This document shows positions 30,479-41,354 of a DNA stretch of 64,000 nucleotides, piece after piece. The stretch lies in NCBI GenBank assembly GCA_047495785.1, contig JBLDXI010000046.1, forward strand, positions 186,001-250,000, read 5' to 3'. A program made the translations under genes and the position numbers. This DNA comes from Lepidodermella squamata (Eukaryota; Gastrotricha). Position 1 is the stretch's first letter. Each line of letters begins with the position of its first letter. The notes under the pieces are model-generated. The model saw only the letters and a program-made list of their open reading frames with translations. It searched no databases and was not told the DNA's origin.

Positions 30479-31532
30479 CTGAAGACTGAAGATTAACTCA
30501 GATTTATTGTGATAACCGCTTTTTTACGAGTACACTATCAGGTTGCTAATGAAAATAAAAAGGATGGAAATTTTCTAGTGTCTATATAGATCACTTTGTC
30601 ACTATCGTGGCTAAATTTGTCTCTATTTTATTTCTGGCGTCTCTATCCATTTTTGTCTCTATAAAAGAGAGGTTTGTCATTATCTCTTCTAGCATTATTG
30701 TGCGACATCTCGATTTCTATAGCGACAACCTTTCATGCGGTGACAAATTGTTCCAACTTAGAGATTTGATTTAGTCGAGATAGTTACAAACCACTCTTTT
30801 ATAGAGACAAAAATGGATGGAGACGCCAGAAATAAAATAGAGACAAACATAGCCAAGATAGTGACAAAGTGATTTTCCATAGTGACAAAAACATTTCGAG
30901 CCAATAAAAAATATGATCTTTAACAAGTGAACAAGTTTGGACATCGTGAGATTTTGATACCGCCAATTTCAAGGTCAACGAATAACGAGTCGACCTCTAT
31001 CAAAAATAATCGGAACGCAAATTTAACGAAACTGAAAATGTTTGTGTCTGTCGTAGAGTAAATGTTTGTCCAATGATACCCCTCGTTACAAGATCTCAAT
31101 TCATACCCCTTATCAGTTGCTAAAATGGGTTGCCGCCGCAGTAATTATAGTGAAAAAATTGGGTATATTAGCATGTGAAGTATGAATAATAATATTGGGT
31201 AAAACATCATGTGACTCATGTTGAAGAATTGTTGTCAGATAATGTATATAAATTCTTATCTTTTAGCCTTGATATCGTGAGTTCCCAGTCCTAAACAGAC
31301 AAATGATGATGTAAAATAAAAAAATGATAAAAGCAATCTACGCTTTCCACAGCAGAATGCACAATAAATAATAAATAAAAATGAATCATCTTCATTATCC
31401 CAAAGACTAGAAGTAACCGAAACTTGTATAACATTTCATTATAAAATTCCGAATTCTAAAATGGCTTCCCTGTTACCTGCTCAAACTGGTTAGAGTTTTT
31501 CACAAGTCGTCGATCCTTTTTTCAATAAATTG
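30479..31532. other. Intergenic with foldback element
   Basis: Holds the foldback element at 30591-30872. The remaining ~660 bases are AT-rich with several ATGATG/AATAAA runs (31300-31390) and no gene. Confidence 0.4.
30591..30872. mobile_element. MITE-like foldback element with ~105-bp inverted arms
   Basis: Left arm 30591-30696 (TCACTTTGTCACTATCGTGG...) and right arm about 30764-30872 (...ATAGTGACAAAGTGA) are inverted copies at roughly 90% identity by eye. Both contain the internal words TTTGTCTCTAT and TTATTTCTGGCGTCTC. There is no ORF; it is probably a non-autonomous DNA element. Confidence 0.75.
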
Positions 31533-32860
31533 ATGATGTTTTCAGGCTCTGCCGTCGCAGATCGAGCTGACAATGAAGATGATGTAATTTGCGATGACAA
31601 CAAGGGCGATTCTTTTGAAAGCTCAACGATCTCTTCCGTGCCAAAGCAAGTCTCCTCTATCGGTGGTGAGGCGCCTCGACCCTTTTTAATTGCTAAACGT
31701 CGCAAGACAAATTGCAACAATAAATCAGTGTATCAGTGTGTATCTAGCGCAACCGTTACCACGGTAAGTCTTCAATTTCTTCTGAAGTTGTGCAATCTTC
31801 TACATTTTTCTGCCGTTTCAGAGTAACAGAAATCAAGGACTAAGCGAGGAGAAAAGAAACGGTATCCAAAATCAATTGATCCTGATTTTGCATGCTCATA
31901 AGTGTGAAAAACGAGATGCTATTGCAAAGTCTATAGCAGCAAGTGTTGCTGGTACTGCAACAAACCAGACTTTTCCGGACTGTAGAATCTCTCATTGTCG
32001 ACTAATGAAAGACGTGATCGGCCATCTGAAAAGCTGCAAGGATGATAAGTATTGCACCTGTAAGTTAAAGTTTTGGATTTAATTTTGAATATTTCCCAAG
32101 ATTGCATCGATTTTAGACAAAAAATGTTTGTCGACGCGGCAAATAATTGAACATTGGCAGGTGTGCAGGGACGAGGAGTGTCCGGTGTGTGCGAAAGTTC
32201 GGGCGCAGAGTCTCTTGCGGAAGCCTGTTTTCGATTGGAAAGTTTTCCGAAAAACATCTTGTGATAACGACCCTGGAGGCTGCGGCACCGTTATTCCCAT
32301 TCAAGCTAGTACATCAACTTGGCAGAAAGAATTCGGCACTGAAGCTAGGCAGGCTGCTCTCAATCAATTCATGCAAGAATTAAGGGTGAACAGTGGGGGC
32401 TACAGTGACTTGGAGGCTTTGCGCAAGTTTGCCGTTCAAACCGAAGCTGAAATTTTCACCCGATCTGATAAATCTGAGCAGTACTTTTTTTTACTGGCTG
32501 AGAAGCTCTACACTGCCTCGAAAGAACTCTTGCATACTGGAGGAAATGGTAAGTGTTGAAGACATTTTTGTAAACACTTTTACATGTTTTGTTTCTTACT
32601 CCTTAAAGCGGAAAATATAAATGGTGAGACTTCTCAATGCACGATTTGTTACTTGGACATCGTAAAACTCGGTTGCAGTTCGAGGCGATTGATTTGTGGA
32701 CATGGTAAATTTGAATTTGCATTTCTTCACCTCATTTCCTTATATCGATGTTTATCATCTAGCTTATCATATGGCATGCATCAACCGCTGGCTGAGAGAG
32801 AGTGACAATTGCCCAACTTGTAGAGCTATTGTACAGTCGCACTCAACAAGTAAACTGTAG
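31533..32860 (+). CDS. TAZ1 - KIX - RING-H2 protein (CBP/p300-like docking domains fused to a RING finger)
   Basis: Five exons join in phase (31533-31763, 31822-32059, 32117-32548, 32609-32704, 32763-32860), giving 364 aa. Residues about 92-188 are a TAZ1 zinc finger: LILILHAHKC, FPDCRISHCRLMKDVIGHLK, KKCLSTRQIIEHWQVC and EECPVC supply the HCCC ligand sets. Residues about 222-300 are a KIX domain (TWQKEFGTEARQAALNQFMQ ... QYFFLLAEKLYTASKEL), matching CBP's DEYYHLLAEKIYKIQKEL. Residues about 311-353 are a classical RING-H2: CTIC-x(14)-CGHAYHMAC-x(10)-CPTC. In CBP/p300, TAZ1 and KIX bind transactivation domains, and RING-H2 fingers recruit ubiquitin E2 enzymes. No bromodomain, HAT, ZZ or TAZ2 is encoded here. 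I infer a nuclear E3-like adaptor that binds transcription factors. The first ~77 residues are disordered and acidic/basic. The start could lie in an upstream exon, because a tttcag acceptor-like sequence overlaps it. Confidence 0.85.
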
Positions 32861-34712
32861 TTCTTGCGCGTGCTTGAAATCTTGAAATTCTAGCAATAAT
32901 TTGAATATCATCATTGTGATTCTATTATTATTCAATATGAACTGATTGAAAACATGTTTGCAGTCGGAAATAAATTACCCAAAATTATGAGTTTTCAATT
33001 TGACATTCATTCATTCATATACCATAAAAGGGTTCACATCATTCGTACGAACGATGCAATGGCATGTTTAATTTCCTTGCTCTAGTTCAGTTTTACAAAA
33101 GCCCCCGTCGGGTTACCTTCATCTAGCCCCTACTCTCGGGGGTGTGGGGGCGAAGCCCCCAAAAGAAGAAAGGGGGCAAGGGCCTGACAAGGGAAAACAA
33201 CGTGAAATTTGAATTCCACGAATCCCTGCCAAATCCCACCAATCTTCAGCTAAAACATTGGCCAGTTCAAAACATCTCACATCATTCGTATCAACGATAT
33301 GATGGCATAACTAATGCCAAACCTTAATCCTGTCAAAAAATGCTCACATCATTCGTAAGTATGATGCGATGGCTTACCCGAATGCCGTACTTTGGCTCTC
33401 TCCTGAAAATACACCGCGGACTGAAGCCGAAACATGGGCCAGTTGAAAAAATCTCACATCCTTCCCTATGAACAATATGACGGTATGTAATTTTGGTTAA
33501 CTCAGGCAATCGTATGAGAACCTTATGAGTTCGCCAAGTAGAATAGTCGTAACTCTGGCAGTCGTAGGAGTGCCCAAGGGGTTGACTTGAAACATATCTG
33601 GCTAAGGTAGCTCGCAAATCGCAAGCATCTGATACGTGTCTCAATCGAATTTGAATTATGAAAAATCAGCAATTAGAAGACACGCGCTTCTCAATACGGA
33701 ATTTCTCAGATTGAATAACTGGAACATTTATACTGAGAGCAGTGCTATTTGTCGCAAGATTCGATACAGGTAAATGCGAGCCCATGCGAGCAACATTCGG
33801 GCCTCTAGACCACGGTAATCGAATTCGCCGACCTTGATTTACCCACTCCTATAACGACAGGCAAAATAACATTTCTGAAAGCACTCATAAGACACTTTAG
33901 GGTTTCCCGTCTTTTGATGAGGATGTAAGTCTCCTAGATTTTTGAATTTTGCACAATTTTTACCATAGCCGAGAAAATCACACAATAGAGCAATCAAATT
34001 ACCCGCCCAATGCATGAGAAAAACCTTTCGGGCCGATAATTTTTATTTCCAATATGAAAAATATTCGCCGAAAAATCCGTTCGCGTTCAATTGATCTAAT
34101 TACGGGCACTATTGTGAGATTTTCCCGGCCTCGGTAAAAAGTGGCTGCGCTATGTGTAAATTCAGAATTCTGAAGAAAAGCTGCGTTGAAACTTATTGGA
34201 ATCCAAGAATCGTCCCTCTTCAAGCCAACACACATTTTGTGCTGGAAAATAAAGAAACTTCACCAAACTCACCCCACTTTTCACTTGTCAAGGGCAAATC
34301 ATAATATTATCAAAAATAATTTCCATTCACATAATTGCACGCCGGTAGAATATATATTACGTTGTCTGGTTTAGTACGAATCTAAAAAATGGCATCTCTC
34401 ACTGAGACAAGCCGGTTATATACTGTGCATTTTTTTCGTTTCGTCAATTACTTTCCAGTTTATTTTCTTAGTTTGAGGTTTGCACCTTGGTTGATGTTTG
34501 GACATCCTTACTTATATATCCAGCATTAATCTTCGATAATTGCCGCTGAGAGTAAGAGCGGGCGGTACGCTCTTATATTATCTTTCTAAATTCCTTAAAG
34601 TGGGAGCCCAGACAACAACAAGAAACCGAAAACATTTTAGGGAAAATTACTCGGACTCGAACTCGTACGAAGTCCCGTCTCAGAAATCCAACTCCCTTTC
34701 AGAGGCATAAAC
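32861..34712. other. Intergenic with short repeated motif
   Basis: Contains the CACATCATTCGTA repeats (33036-33485) and a short G/C hairpin (GGGGGCGAAGCCCCC, 33146-33160). 33500-34712 holds only unsupported short ORFs, some AT-rich DNA and the promoter of receptor copy 6. Confidence 0.35.
33036..33485 (+). repeat. Four irregularly spaced copies of a ~30-bp motif (TCACATCATTCGTA..GATGGC)
   Basis: Copies begin near 33036, 33277, 33342 and 33453, each reading like TCACATCATTCGTA-nn-ACGATG-GATGGC with drift in the last. The second and fourth share extra upstream sequence (GGCCAGTT.AAAA.ATCTCAC), so a larger unit of about 50-60 bases was duplicated. Confidence 0.6.
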
Positions 34713-37227
34713 ATGAAACTTTTAGCGATTGTCTATTTTCAACTGATAACATGCGGTTTAGCCCTAAAACCGTACCGCCTCAACGTTTTGAAAATGATAC
34801 CGTTCACAGGTAGTTGATCTAAGTAAACAAATCCCCCTAGACCTCAGTTTCTCATTTGATACAGGAGCGGAGCCCAAGAAAGGGCTAAGCTGCCGTGATG
34901 GAGCAAGCGTGGCGTTCGATTTCGCGAACAGTCGCCCGGACATTCTGCCAGACTATCACATCGAGGCTCAGTATGAGGATGAATTCGTCGGAAACACTGC
35001 TGCGAGAGCTACGATTTCATACGCCAGAAGCTTCGAAGCTTCAAACCCTCGTAACTCATCGAATTTAGCTCCGGGTTACCAATCACCCATAATTCTAGGG
35101 CCCCATTACACTACAGGGTGCAAGGCGGTTGGACCCCTGTTGACCCACATTAAATCCGTCGGGGTTAGTACGTACTGCGGGGCTCCTTTCCTCTCCGATC
35201 ACAGTTTGTACCCAAATTTATACCTGATGATCCAAACAAACCGCTTCACTGCTTTCGTTTACATTCGATTCCTGCGTGAAGTTGGAAAATGGAATCGTTT
35301 CGCTTTAATAACCAACGCTGCAAGTGTGAATGACTATCTAACAGCGATATTCGTTCAAAAAGCCGCCTTGGAAAACGGATTCTCCGTACCCTGGTTCGAA
35401 ATTGTCACTGACATCACCGATGAAGCGGCTTCAAGTCTGAAGTCCGGCGATTTTCGAGTTATAGTCATGTTTTCAGCCTCCGACCGTTTTACATGGCGAC
35501 TTTTGTGCCAAACCTACAAAGTTGGTATTACAGGACCGAAGTACGCCCTTGTTGTTACCTACATCACCTACAGTGACCCATACGCCCTACCAGACGAGCC
35601 GTTTCCTGGCTGTAAACGTTCAATGATCATCGAACAGTTGAAAATAACGTTCTGGCTAAGTTTTGTCCTTACCCCTGAAGACATGAAACTGACCTCACAA
35701 CTCGGGTATAATGTAGCTGAGTTCGAAGCAATGTTAGACGAGAAGACCAACAAATCGCGCCCTGCCGATTACCAAAACCGGTTCTTATGCCACGATACTG
35801 CATTGAAGGGAATCTATGCGCTGGACGATGCTGAGAAACGTTTGAAGGCAATGAATCTATCGCTGCGAGACTTTTCGAAATACCCGGACTTGGTCATGCA
35901 AGTCGCGAATATCTCAGTCCAAACGACCCAGGTTAACGGTTTGAGAGTTGGCCCGATGAGGTACGGGAAGACTTTGATGCAGGAAACCGATGCGGCCATT
36001 ATTGGCTACTGGAATCCAACAAGGGGCCTAGAGTACATGGGGATGATAAAACAAATCCCTGATACCCCGGAATTTGTCTACTCCAGCTATTCAATCCAAT
36101 TGTTGAGACCCATAGTTTGGCTAACGAGAAACGGCCTACCCCCGAAGGACCAAATCACAGCTAGGAACATCATCGCCGAAGTCACATCCAGTACTTTGAT
36201 CGCAGTCTCATTTTTCGCTGGAATCATCGGTTTCGTTCAAGTCGTCTTGCTAGCAATCACTTTGTGGATTCGTGAAAAGGAACGATGTATTAAACGCTTC
36301 TCAGACAGTAAGATCCTCGGCCTATTGGGCAGCCTGATAATCGATGCTTCATCGATTTTGTTCTGCATCGAGACAAACCCATCGCCCTATCTACTTTGGG
36401 TCCTTCGATTAGTCACGATAATCGTTGGGCTTTCCATTATCCACGGTGTATTCATTCTTAGACCTACGACAATCAATCGTTGGTTCAGTAGTAGAACGCA
36501 CCGTGCGATTGGCCCATCGAAATCGAGGAAAAGTGTTTACGGTGGTAAGGAAGACACAGCAAATAGCCAGCAGTTGAGCTTCAACGACTTGAAACCCCCG
36601 GAAGAAACGCAGAGGAAGTCCATCATCAACTCCCCACTCCCGGAAGCGGATGTCTCGCGATTGAAGACGCCGTCACGTTTGAGTACGGTTGGCAATAATT
36701 TGAAGCAGTCGAAAAGTGTTGCGTTGATCCCGGATGAAAGCTGGCGCCGATTTGATACTTACACATGTATCGGAACTGTGATTTTCACGCTTTTCAACGC
36801 AGTCCTATTCTTCATATGGCTGGTTGCTGATCCTTTGATCTGCGAACTTGTGGAGGCGGGGTCTTACTACATCGAACAGGAAGATACACTGGTAGAAGTA
36901 CTTAATTCCAGCTGCCGTGGTAAATCGATGCTGGCCTGGATGTTGTCTTTCGTCTTCATTCACATCGCTTTTCTCTTCTTTGGAGTGTACAAGTCGTACT
37001 ACCTTGGCAGGCAGAATGGGAGCATTCTCGTCCCAGAGTTTGCAATGTTACGATTTGGAATTGCTAATGCTACCACGTTACTATGCGGAATTCTGTTGAT
37101 TGTCATCATTATTCGAAATTTGATCGGTCAGCAAATCGCCGTGGCGGTTGGGTTGCTTTTAACATCTGCATTCACGACCCTCAGCTGGTACATTCAGTTC
37201 GTCCGTGAAAAGATGTGGCGATCTTGA
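34713..37227 (+). CDS. Class C GPCR, GABA-B-receptor-like (copy 6), two exons
   Basis: Exon 1 34713-34809 encodes the signal peptide and first strand (MKLLAIVYFQLITCGLALKP). Exon 2 34865-37227 completes an 819-aa receptor; the junction reads MIPFTGAEPKKGLSCRDG. The DILPDYHIEAQYEDEF motif, linker WLTRNGLPPKDQITARN and seven TM segments (TM1 LIAVSFFAGIIGFVQVVLLA) are all present. The second intracellular loop is long and charged (about 90 residues, with many Ser, Lys and Pro). The ending WYIQFVREKMWRS is again a short tail. It differs strongly from copies 1-5 and is the only plus-strand member with an intron. Its flytrap has SVGVSTYCGAPFLS where GABA-B1 has the serine cluster. Poly(A) signal at about 37320. 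Confidence 0.88.
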
Positions 37228-37908
37228 AGTCTCGGGACAAAGTTGTTTTTCGTAATCTGAAACTAATCTTGCCGGTCTCATTAGTCTTAATGTTGTTACT
37301 TTGCACCTAAAAGCATCAAAATAAAGTTTACATTAGCGGTATTTATATCAAGTAATCTCTCGTTGCAGACACCTCATTATTTAAATGGCATTTTACGCCT
37401 ATACTGAAGTCTTTTAATTATTAGAAGAGGAATTAATGGCGGTCTCTCCAGTACTCATTAAAAGAGTATTAAAGAATCGATCTAGGATCCAGGTTTTCAG
37501 TCCGTTGCGAACAAACATGTAACATGAGTTCCTAGAATATAGTCGAAGAGATGAACGGACATGGATAAAATGGGAAATCAGCGTACAAAGTAGGATCCTT
37601 GAGCTAGGGGTCACTCTCGGCTATTTTTGGCCCAAGAGGGTTGTCTATTGCGCTGGGGGTGGGGGTACGGAACCCCTCGTACTTCGAATCAATCGAAAAA
37701 CATCGGGTTTCTCTTTGGGATGTTCAGCTTTCATGGACGGAATTCTCGTATGGCATTCGAAAGCATATAAATTATTCTGAAATCTGGAAGTTGAATAGTA
37801 GTAAATTTCTAAATGTTTCCAGCCATCACTATAACCTGATAATATCATTGGGGTAATTTATTATATTCTAAAAAAAAACTTCCGTTAAGATTTGGTACTA
37901 ATTAGTAA
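37228..37908. other. Intergenic with a dispersed repeat copy
   Basis: Convergent spacer. Contains a divergent copy of the dispersed repeat at about 37580-37645. The following ~200 bases hold no supported gene. Confidence 0.4.
37580..37645 (+). repeat. Divergent, shortened copy of the dispersed repeat
   Basis: Shares CAGCGTACAAAGTAGGATCC, GAGCTAGGGGT and CTATTTTTGGCC with the copies at 24290 and 40316. It is truncated before the GGTCCCCCTGTGG end. Confidence 0.5.
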
Positions 37909-40062
37909 TTAGTCTCTACAGAAAGGAACAATCCATTTGTCATCACCAATATGCTCACAGATCAGCAGTACTGAAGCCGCCACTTTTGTGCATTTCGGAT
38001 AGTCGCTCAGTACAAATTCCTTTTTACCATCACATAACTTCGGCAGTGCCATAGGATCGCTATTGCGTGCTATCGTTTCAATAAATTGACCACTTGCTAT
38101 CAATACAGACGGTCCAGTTTCATTACGAATCCCGCAACCACCGATTAGGTAAGACGCATCTTTAACTGCAAGACCTTGATCCAAGGCCTTCGGATTTGGG
38201 AGAAGTTGCGTCTTAGAAATATCTCCACCAATTGACAGGTAGAAAACCAAGGATAGCTGAAATTTCATATCTAAAATAGTTTGAAGACAGTCAACTTGAG
38301 TTTTCGCTTCTAACGCAGTAACTCCCCAAGTTTCGACTAGAGGCACAAATTCAGCAGGGTGGATACAGAATATACGCCGGCTGAAGTAAGGCCGATATAG
38401 ATTTTCGATGTTAAACGCTTCCCGGCCGGAATTATGACCAAGCCAAACGATTAGAATTGCAGTTTTAGGTTTGATCAGAGGTTGAATCGTAGGATCAGAA
38501 ACATTTGGGCATTGCTTATTGGCAGCCTCACCAGATTTGAGGTAAGATGTTGCGGCAGTGTTTTTCGAGGTCTGATTCGATGATTTAATCAAAGGCTGTT
38601 CGTAAGGGTAGAACTCAAGCAGGGTTTTCTCATTCTCACGGCAGTCCAGCCGTTCACTACGCTGCGGGTATTCGTATCCAACCCTCCTTAAATCTTCCAG
38701 CCAGGCTAATGAGATCTTTGGGTCATAATCCTCCGGCATGGACTTCGATTTAGCCAGGTCTTTGAACAGTTTTCGACAGCATTGCACGAAGCTTAATTCA
38801 GCCGGCTTGCATTGCCAGTTGGATAGAAATTTGATAAGTTTGCTCGATCGGCCGTGGAAATCAATTTCAGCGCCTAAATCCATTGGGTTCTCGCTAGGGG
38901 TTCGAATCGCATTAGGAGGTGTGAATCCTATTCTAGCGCCGGAGAGCCATAACAAAGGTTGATTGATATACGAGCGGAGAATATCAGCCTCTCGATCATT
39001 CTTAACATTGCAAAACAATTTCATCATTCATCTTTCATAACTAGTTATCGAAACTTACAAGTTTATCGAATATCGGGAAGAAAAGAGCAGGGAAAGCGTC
39101 GTAGGTGAACAAAGTGTTCTGTGAGTTGGAAAGCGCGAAGAAATTCTCCGGCACAGCAACTTTTGTAGATTCATCAAACGAGTAAGCTTGCTCTGGATCG
39201 AATTTCTTCCTCAGAACTGCGAGAACCCCGTCAAGATCAACATCTCCTTCAGTCAAACCTTGTACCCAAGACGGCGGTCTCGAATCGCAAAACTTGTACC
39301 GCCTCAGCACAGGCTTAGCTATCTCTTGAAGTGGGAAACCACGTGGCCATAGGCTAGACTGACCGAAATGAGGTAGATGATTGATGACAGGGAGTGACTC
39401 GCCCTGTTTCTGAGCATCAAAGTACAGCATTTTGACCTGCTTCGACCGAGCGCCATTCTTCTCGTGTCCTGTTATATCAAGCAGGGATTGAAGACTGTCA
39501 GCCACCTTTGTATAGTTATCAGTGTCGTAAATCAATTTCGCACCATGCTGAATTGCGAACAGATAAGCCGAATTCTTTATCGAGGCGTAGCCTTTCGTAC
39601 TGTTATGGTTTAAGCTTTTGAAACCGAGAGTCCTGGCCTCTTCGAAGGAAAGAAGACGAATGTGGTCGGGTGGGGACCAGCCCTCTGGTTTGTCACCGGC
39701 TACGAGTAACCGCCAACTAGTTGATTTCGATAACTCAACTGGATGCTTCAAATGTTCTGCCGAGCACTGGAAATTAAAAACACTGTTTAAAATCGGAGAT
39801 TTCCCCAAAATCCAACCTTGCAGCAAACTACGACGATCCAACGTTCGGAGAGCTTTTCATTCGGCAGGGGTTTGAGAGATTGGCTTGAGTTGCTGATGTA
39901 ACTGTCGTTGATTTCATTGAAGGTTTCGAGAACTGAGATTGCTGGAGGGCCCTCCGATAAGTCTTTGTTATAACTTGTGATGTAGTGGAGAAAAAGTAAG
40001 ATAACTAGTAGATTCGGCAGTGCGATTAAGAGTTTTTTCACCAGTTGGTTCTTTCGTCGCAT
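37909..40062 (-). CDS. STELLO/DUF288-like type II membrane protein, putative glycosyltransferase-related
   Basis: Exons 40062-39817, 39766-39059 and 39000-37909 join in phase 0 to give 681 aa. A single N-terminal anchor (about residues 12-30, LIALPNLLVILLFLHYI) follows a basic start, the layout of Golgi type II enzymes. The central region SWRLLVAGDKPEGWSPPDHI, LSFEEARTLGFKSLNHNSTK, GYASIKNSAYLFAIQHGAKL and IYDTDNYTKV matches the diagnostic region of the DUF288/STELLO family, including a DTD acidic motif as in nucleotide-sugar enzymes. Plant STELLO proteins act in the Golgi on cellulose synthase assembly; animal members are uncharacterised. The C-terminal ~360 residues are divergent, with several cysteines and a family-like GLAVKDASYLIGGCG. 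Catalysis is not proven. Confidence 0.75.
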
Positions 40063-40315
40063 TCTCCGCAGAGTAAATCATTGTCTGGCAATCATGAGCT
40101 TAGCTTGCTATCAGTTATGCACTGGTAGTGAAAAAAATCGATTGAATTCTGTGGCTCACTGCATTATTCAGCAATGAGCACTTACAAACAGATGCTGAGT
40201 GCTGACAACTATGTGAGCCTGACTTTACTTAATCGATCTCGGATATTGCGGTATTGATTGCATCTGTGAACTCAATCAGCTTAGGAATGGTGGGAATAAG
40301 GCAACAATAAGCGAA

Positions 40316-40410
40316 TCAGTGTGCGAAGTAGAATGCTCCTCGAGCTAGGGTACCTTAAGGTATTTTTGGCCAGAATATTGAAACAAAGGGGTCCCTCGGG
40401 AGGTTAGTCC
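40316..40410 (+). repeat. Copy of the dispersed repeat
   Basis: CAGTGTGCGAAGTAGAATGC, CTCGAGCTAGGGTACCTTAA, GTATTTTTGGCC and a terminal GGGGTCCCTCGGG correspond in order to the other copies. Confidence 0.55.
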
Positions 40411-40622
40411 TCTCGATTTGGCTTTAATGTTTATACATTCTGGCGGTCTCCTTCTGATTCGAGGAGATGCAGGTTTGGGAAGGGTAGATTCAATACATCT
40501 TCAGCAAGGAACTATCGAAGCCTGACTTTTTAGCAAACGTAATCAAGGCTCCATAGAAAATTAAGAAATTGTCAGTTTCTGCGCAGGAAGCTCGGCATGT
40601 TTTGCAGCCCTGCTTTATTTCG

Positions 40623-40751
40623 ATGGTTATAGTTACGTCATTGCTTTTACTCCTGAAATGTCTGCTAATACATCCTTCTGCAGGGGCACAGCGTCATTCG
40701 GCCATCCTTTTCGCAAAGCATTTTGACGAGAAGCCAATGTTAGAGCCATAA
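40623..40751 (+). CDS. Possible 42-aa secreted peptide precursor
   Basis: MVIVTSLLLLLKCLLIHPSA is a plausible signal peptide, followed by a short charged segment (GAQRHSAILFAKHFDEKPML) and stop. No known peptide family is recognised, no splicing evidence exists, and it could be chance. Confidence 0.2.
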   Translation: MVIVTSLLLLLKCLLIHPSAGAQRHSAILFAKHFDEKPMLEP

Positions 40752-41354
40752 ATTCGTAGAAAGTACTAAGTACGTTTTATTGATTTTGAAAGAATCATGT
40801 TGTCGACTCATTCGCAATTTACGGCATTTTTACAAGTTGGCAAAGAATGTGTTTAAGCCAACTGGAAATTTTTATCAGAACTCGGTCATTACTCATTTTG
40901 AGTATGACTCTGATCTGTTATCTGGATATTTTCTTCCACTGTTCACCCGCTCGATGACGTTTGGGGGTTTCAATTTAATTTCTTTAATTTCTTCAACTCC
41001 ATAATAATAGATTGGGACCAAACTTTCGCAAAAAAACGCAAAACCTAGCGCCAAATGATATGGAAATCTTAATAAATGCTCCCACTCTATTTAATCACTT
41101 CTCAGCTTTAGCTGATAACGGTGGCCCCAGGCGCGTAATTAGATGACCAGAAACTGATTTTGTATTCTCAAAATTGCATTTATTGAGGCAAGAATGCGCG
41201 GCCTCATTTTTATCACGGCCCACACATGAACAGATGAGATGGGCGCGGCCGGTCAGAGCCGTGAATTTCGCACGTTTAAGTAGCCACAGTTCATTCGCGC
41301 ATTTTAGTCCACCCCAGGTAATTTGCATCGCCACCTGCCGCCACCAAACGTACT

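Larger units (their letters stand above)
40063..41354. other. Intergenic with repeat copy and small ORFs
   Basis: Contains the dispersed repeat at 40316-40410 and a 42-codon ORF with a hydrophobic start (40623-40751). Several AT-rich stretches follow. No multi-exon gene could be built. Confidence 0.3.

Noticed and set aside
31490-31720. Minus-strand ORF over the RING gene's first exon
   Set aside because: It is a shadow of the coding exon, which is supported by four further in-phase exons on the plus strand.
33146-33160. GGGGGCGAAGCCCCC hairpin as a bacterial terminator or sign of contamination
   Set aside because: No T-tract and no bacterial gene nearby; the surroundings are ordinary intergenic DNA with animal genes on both sides.
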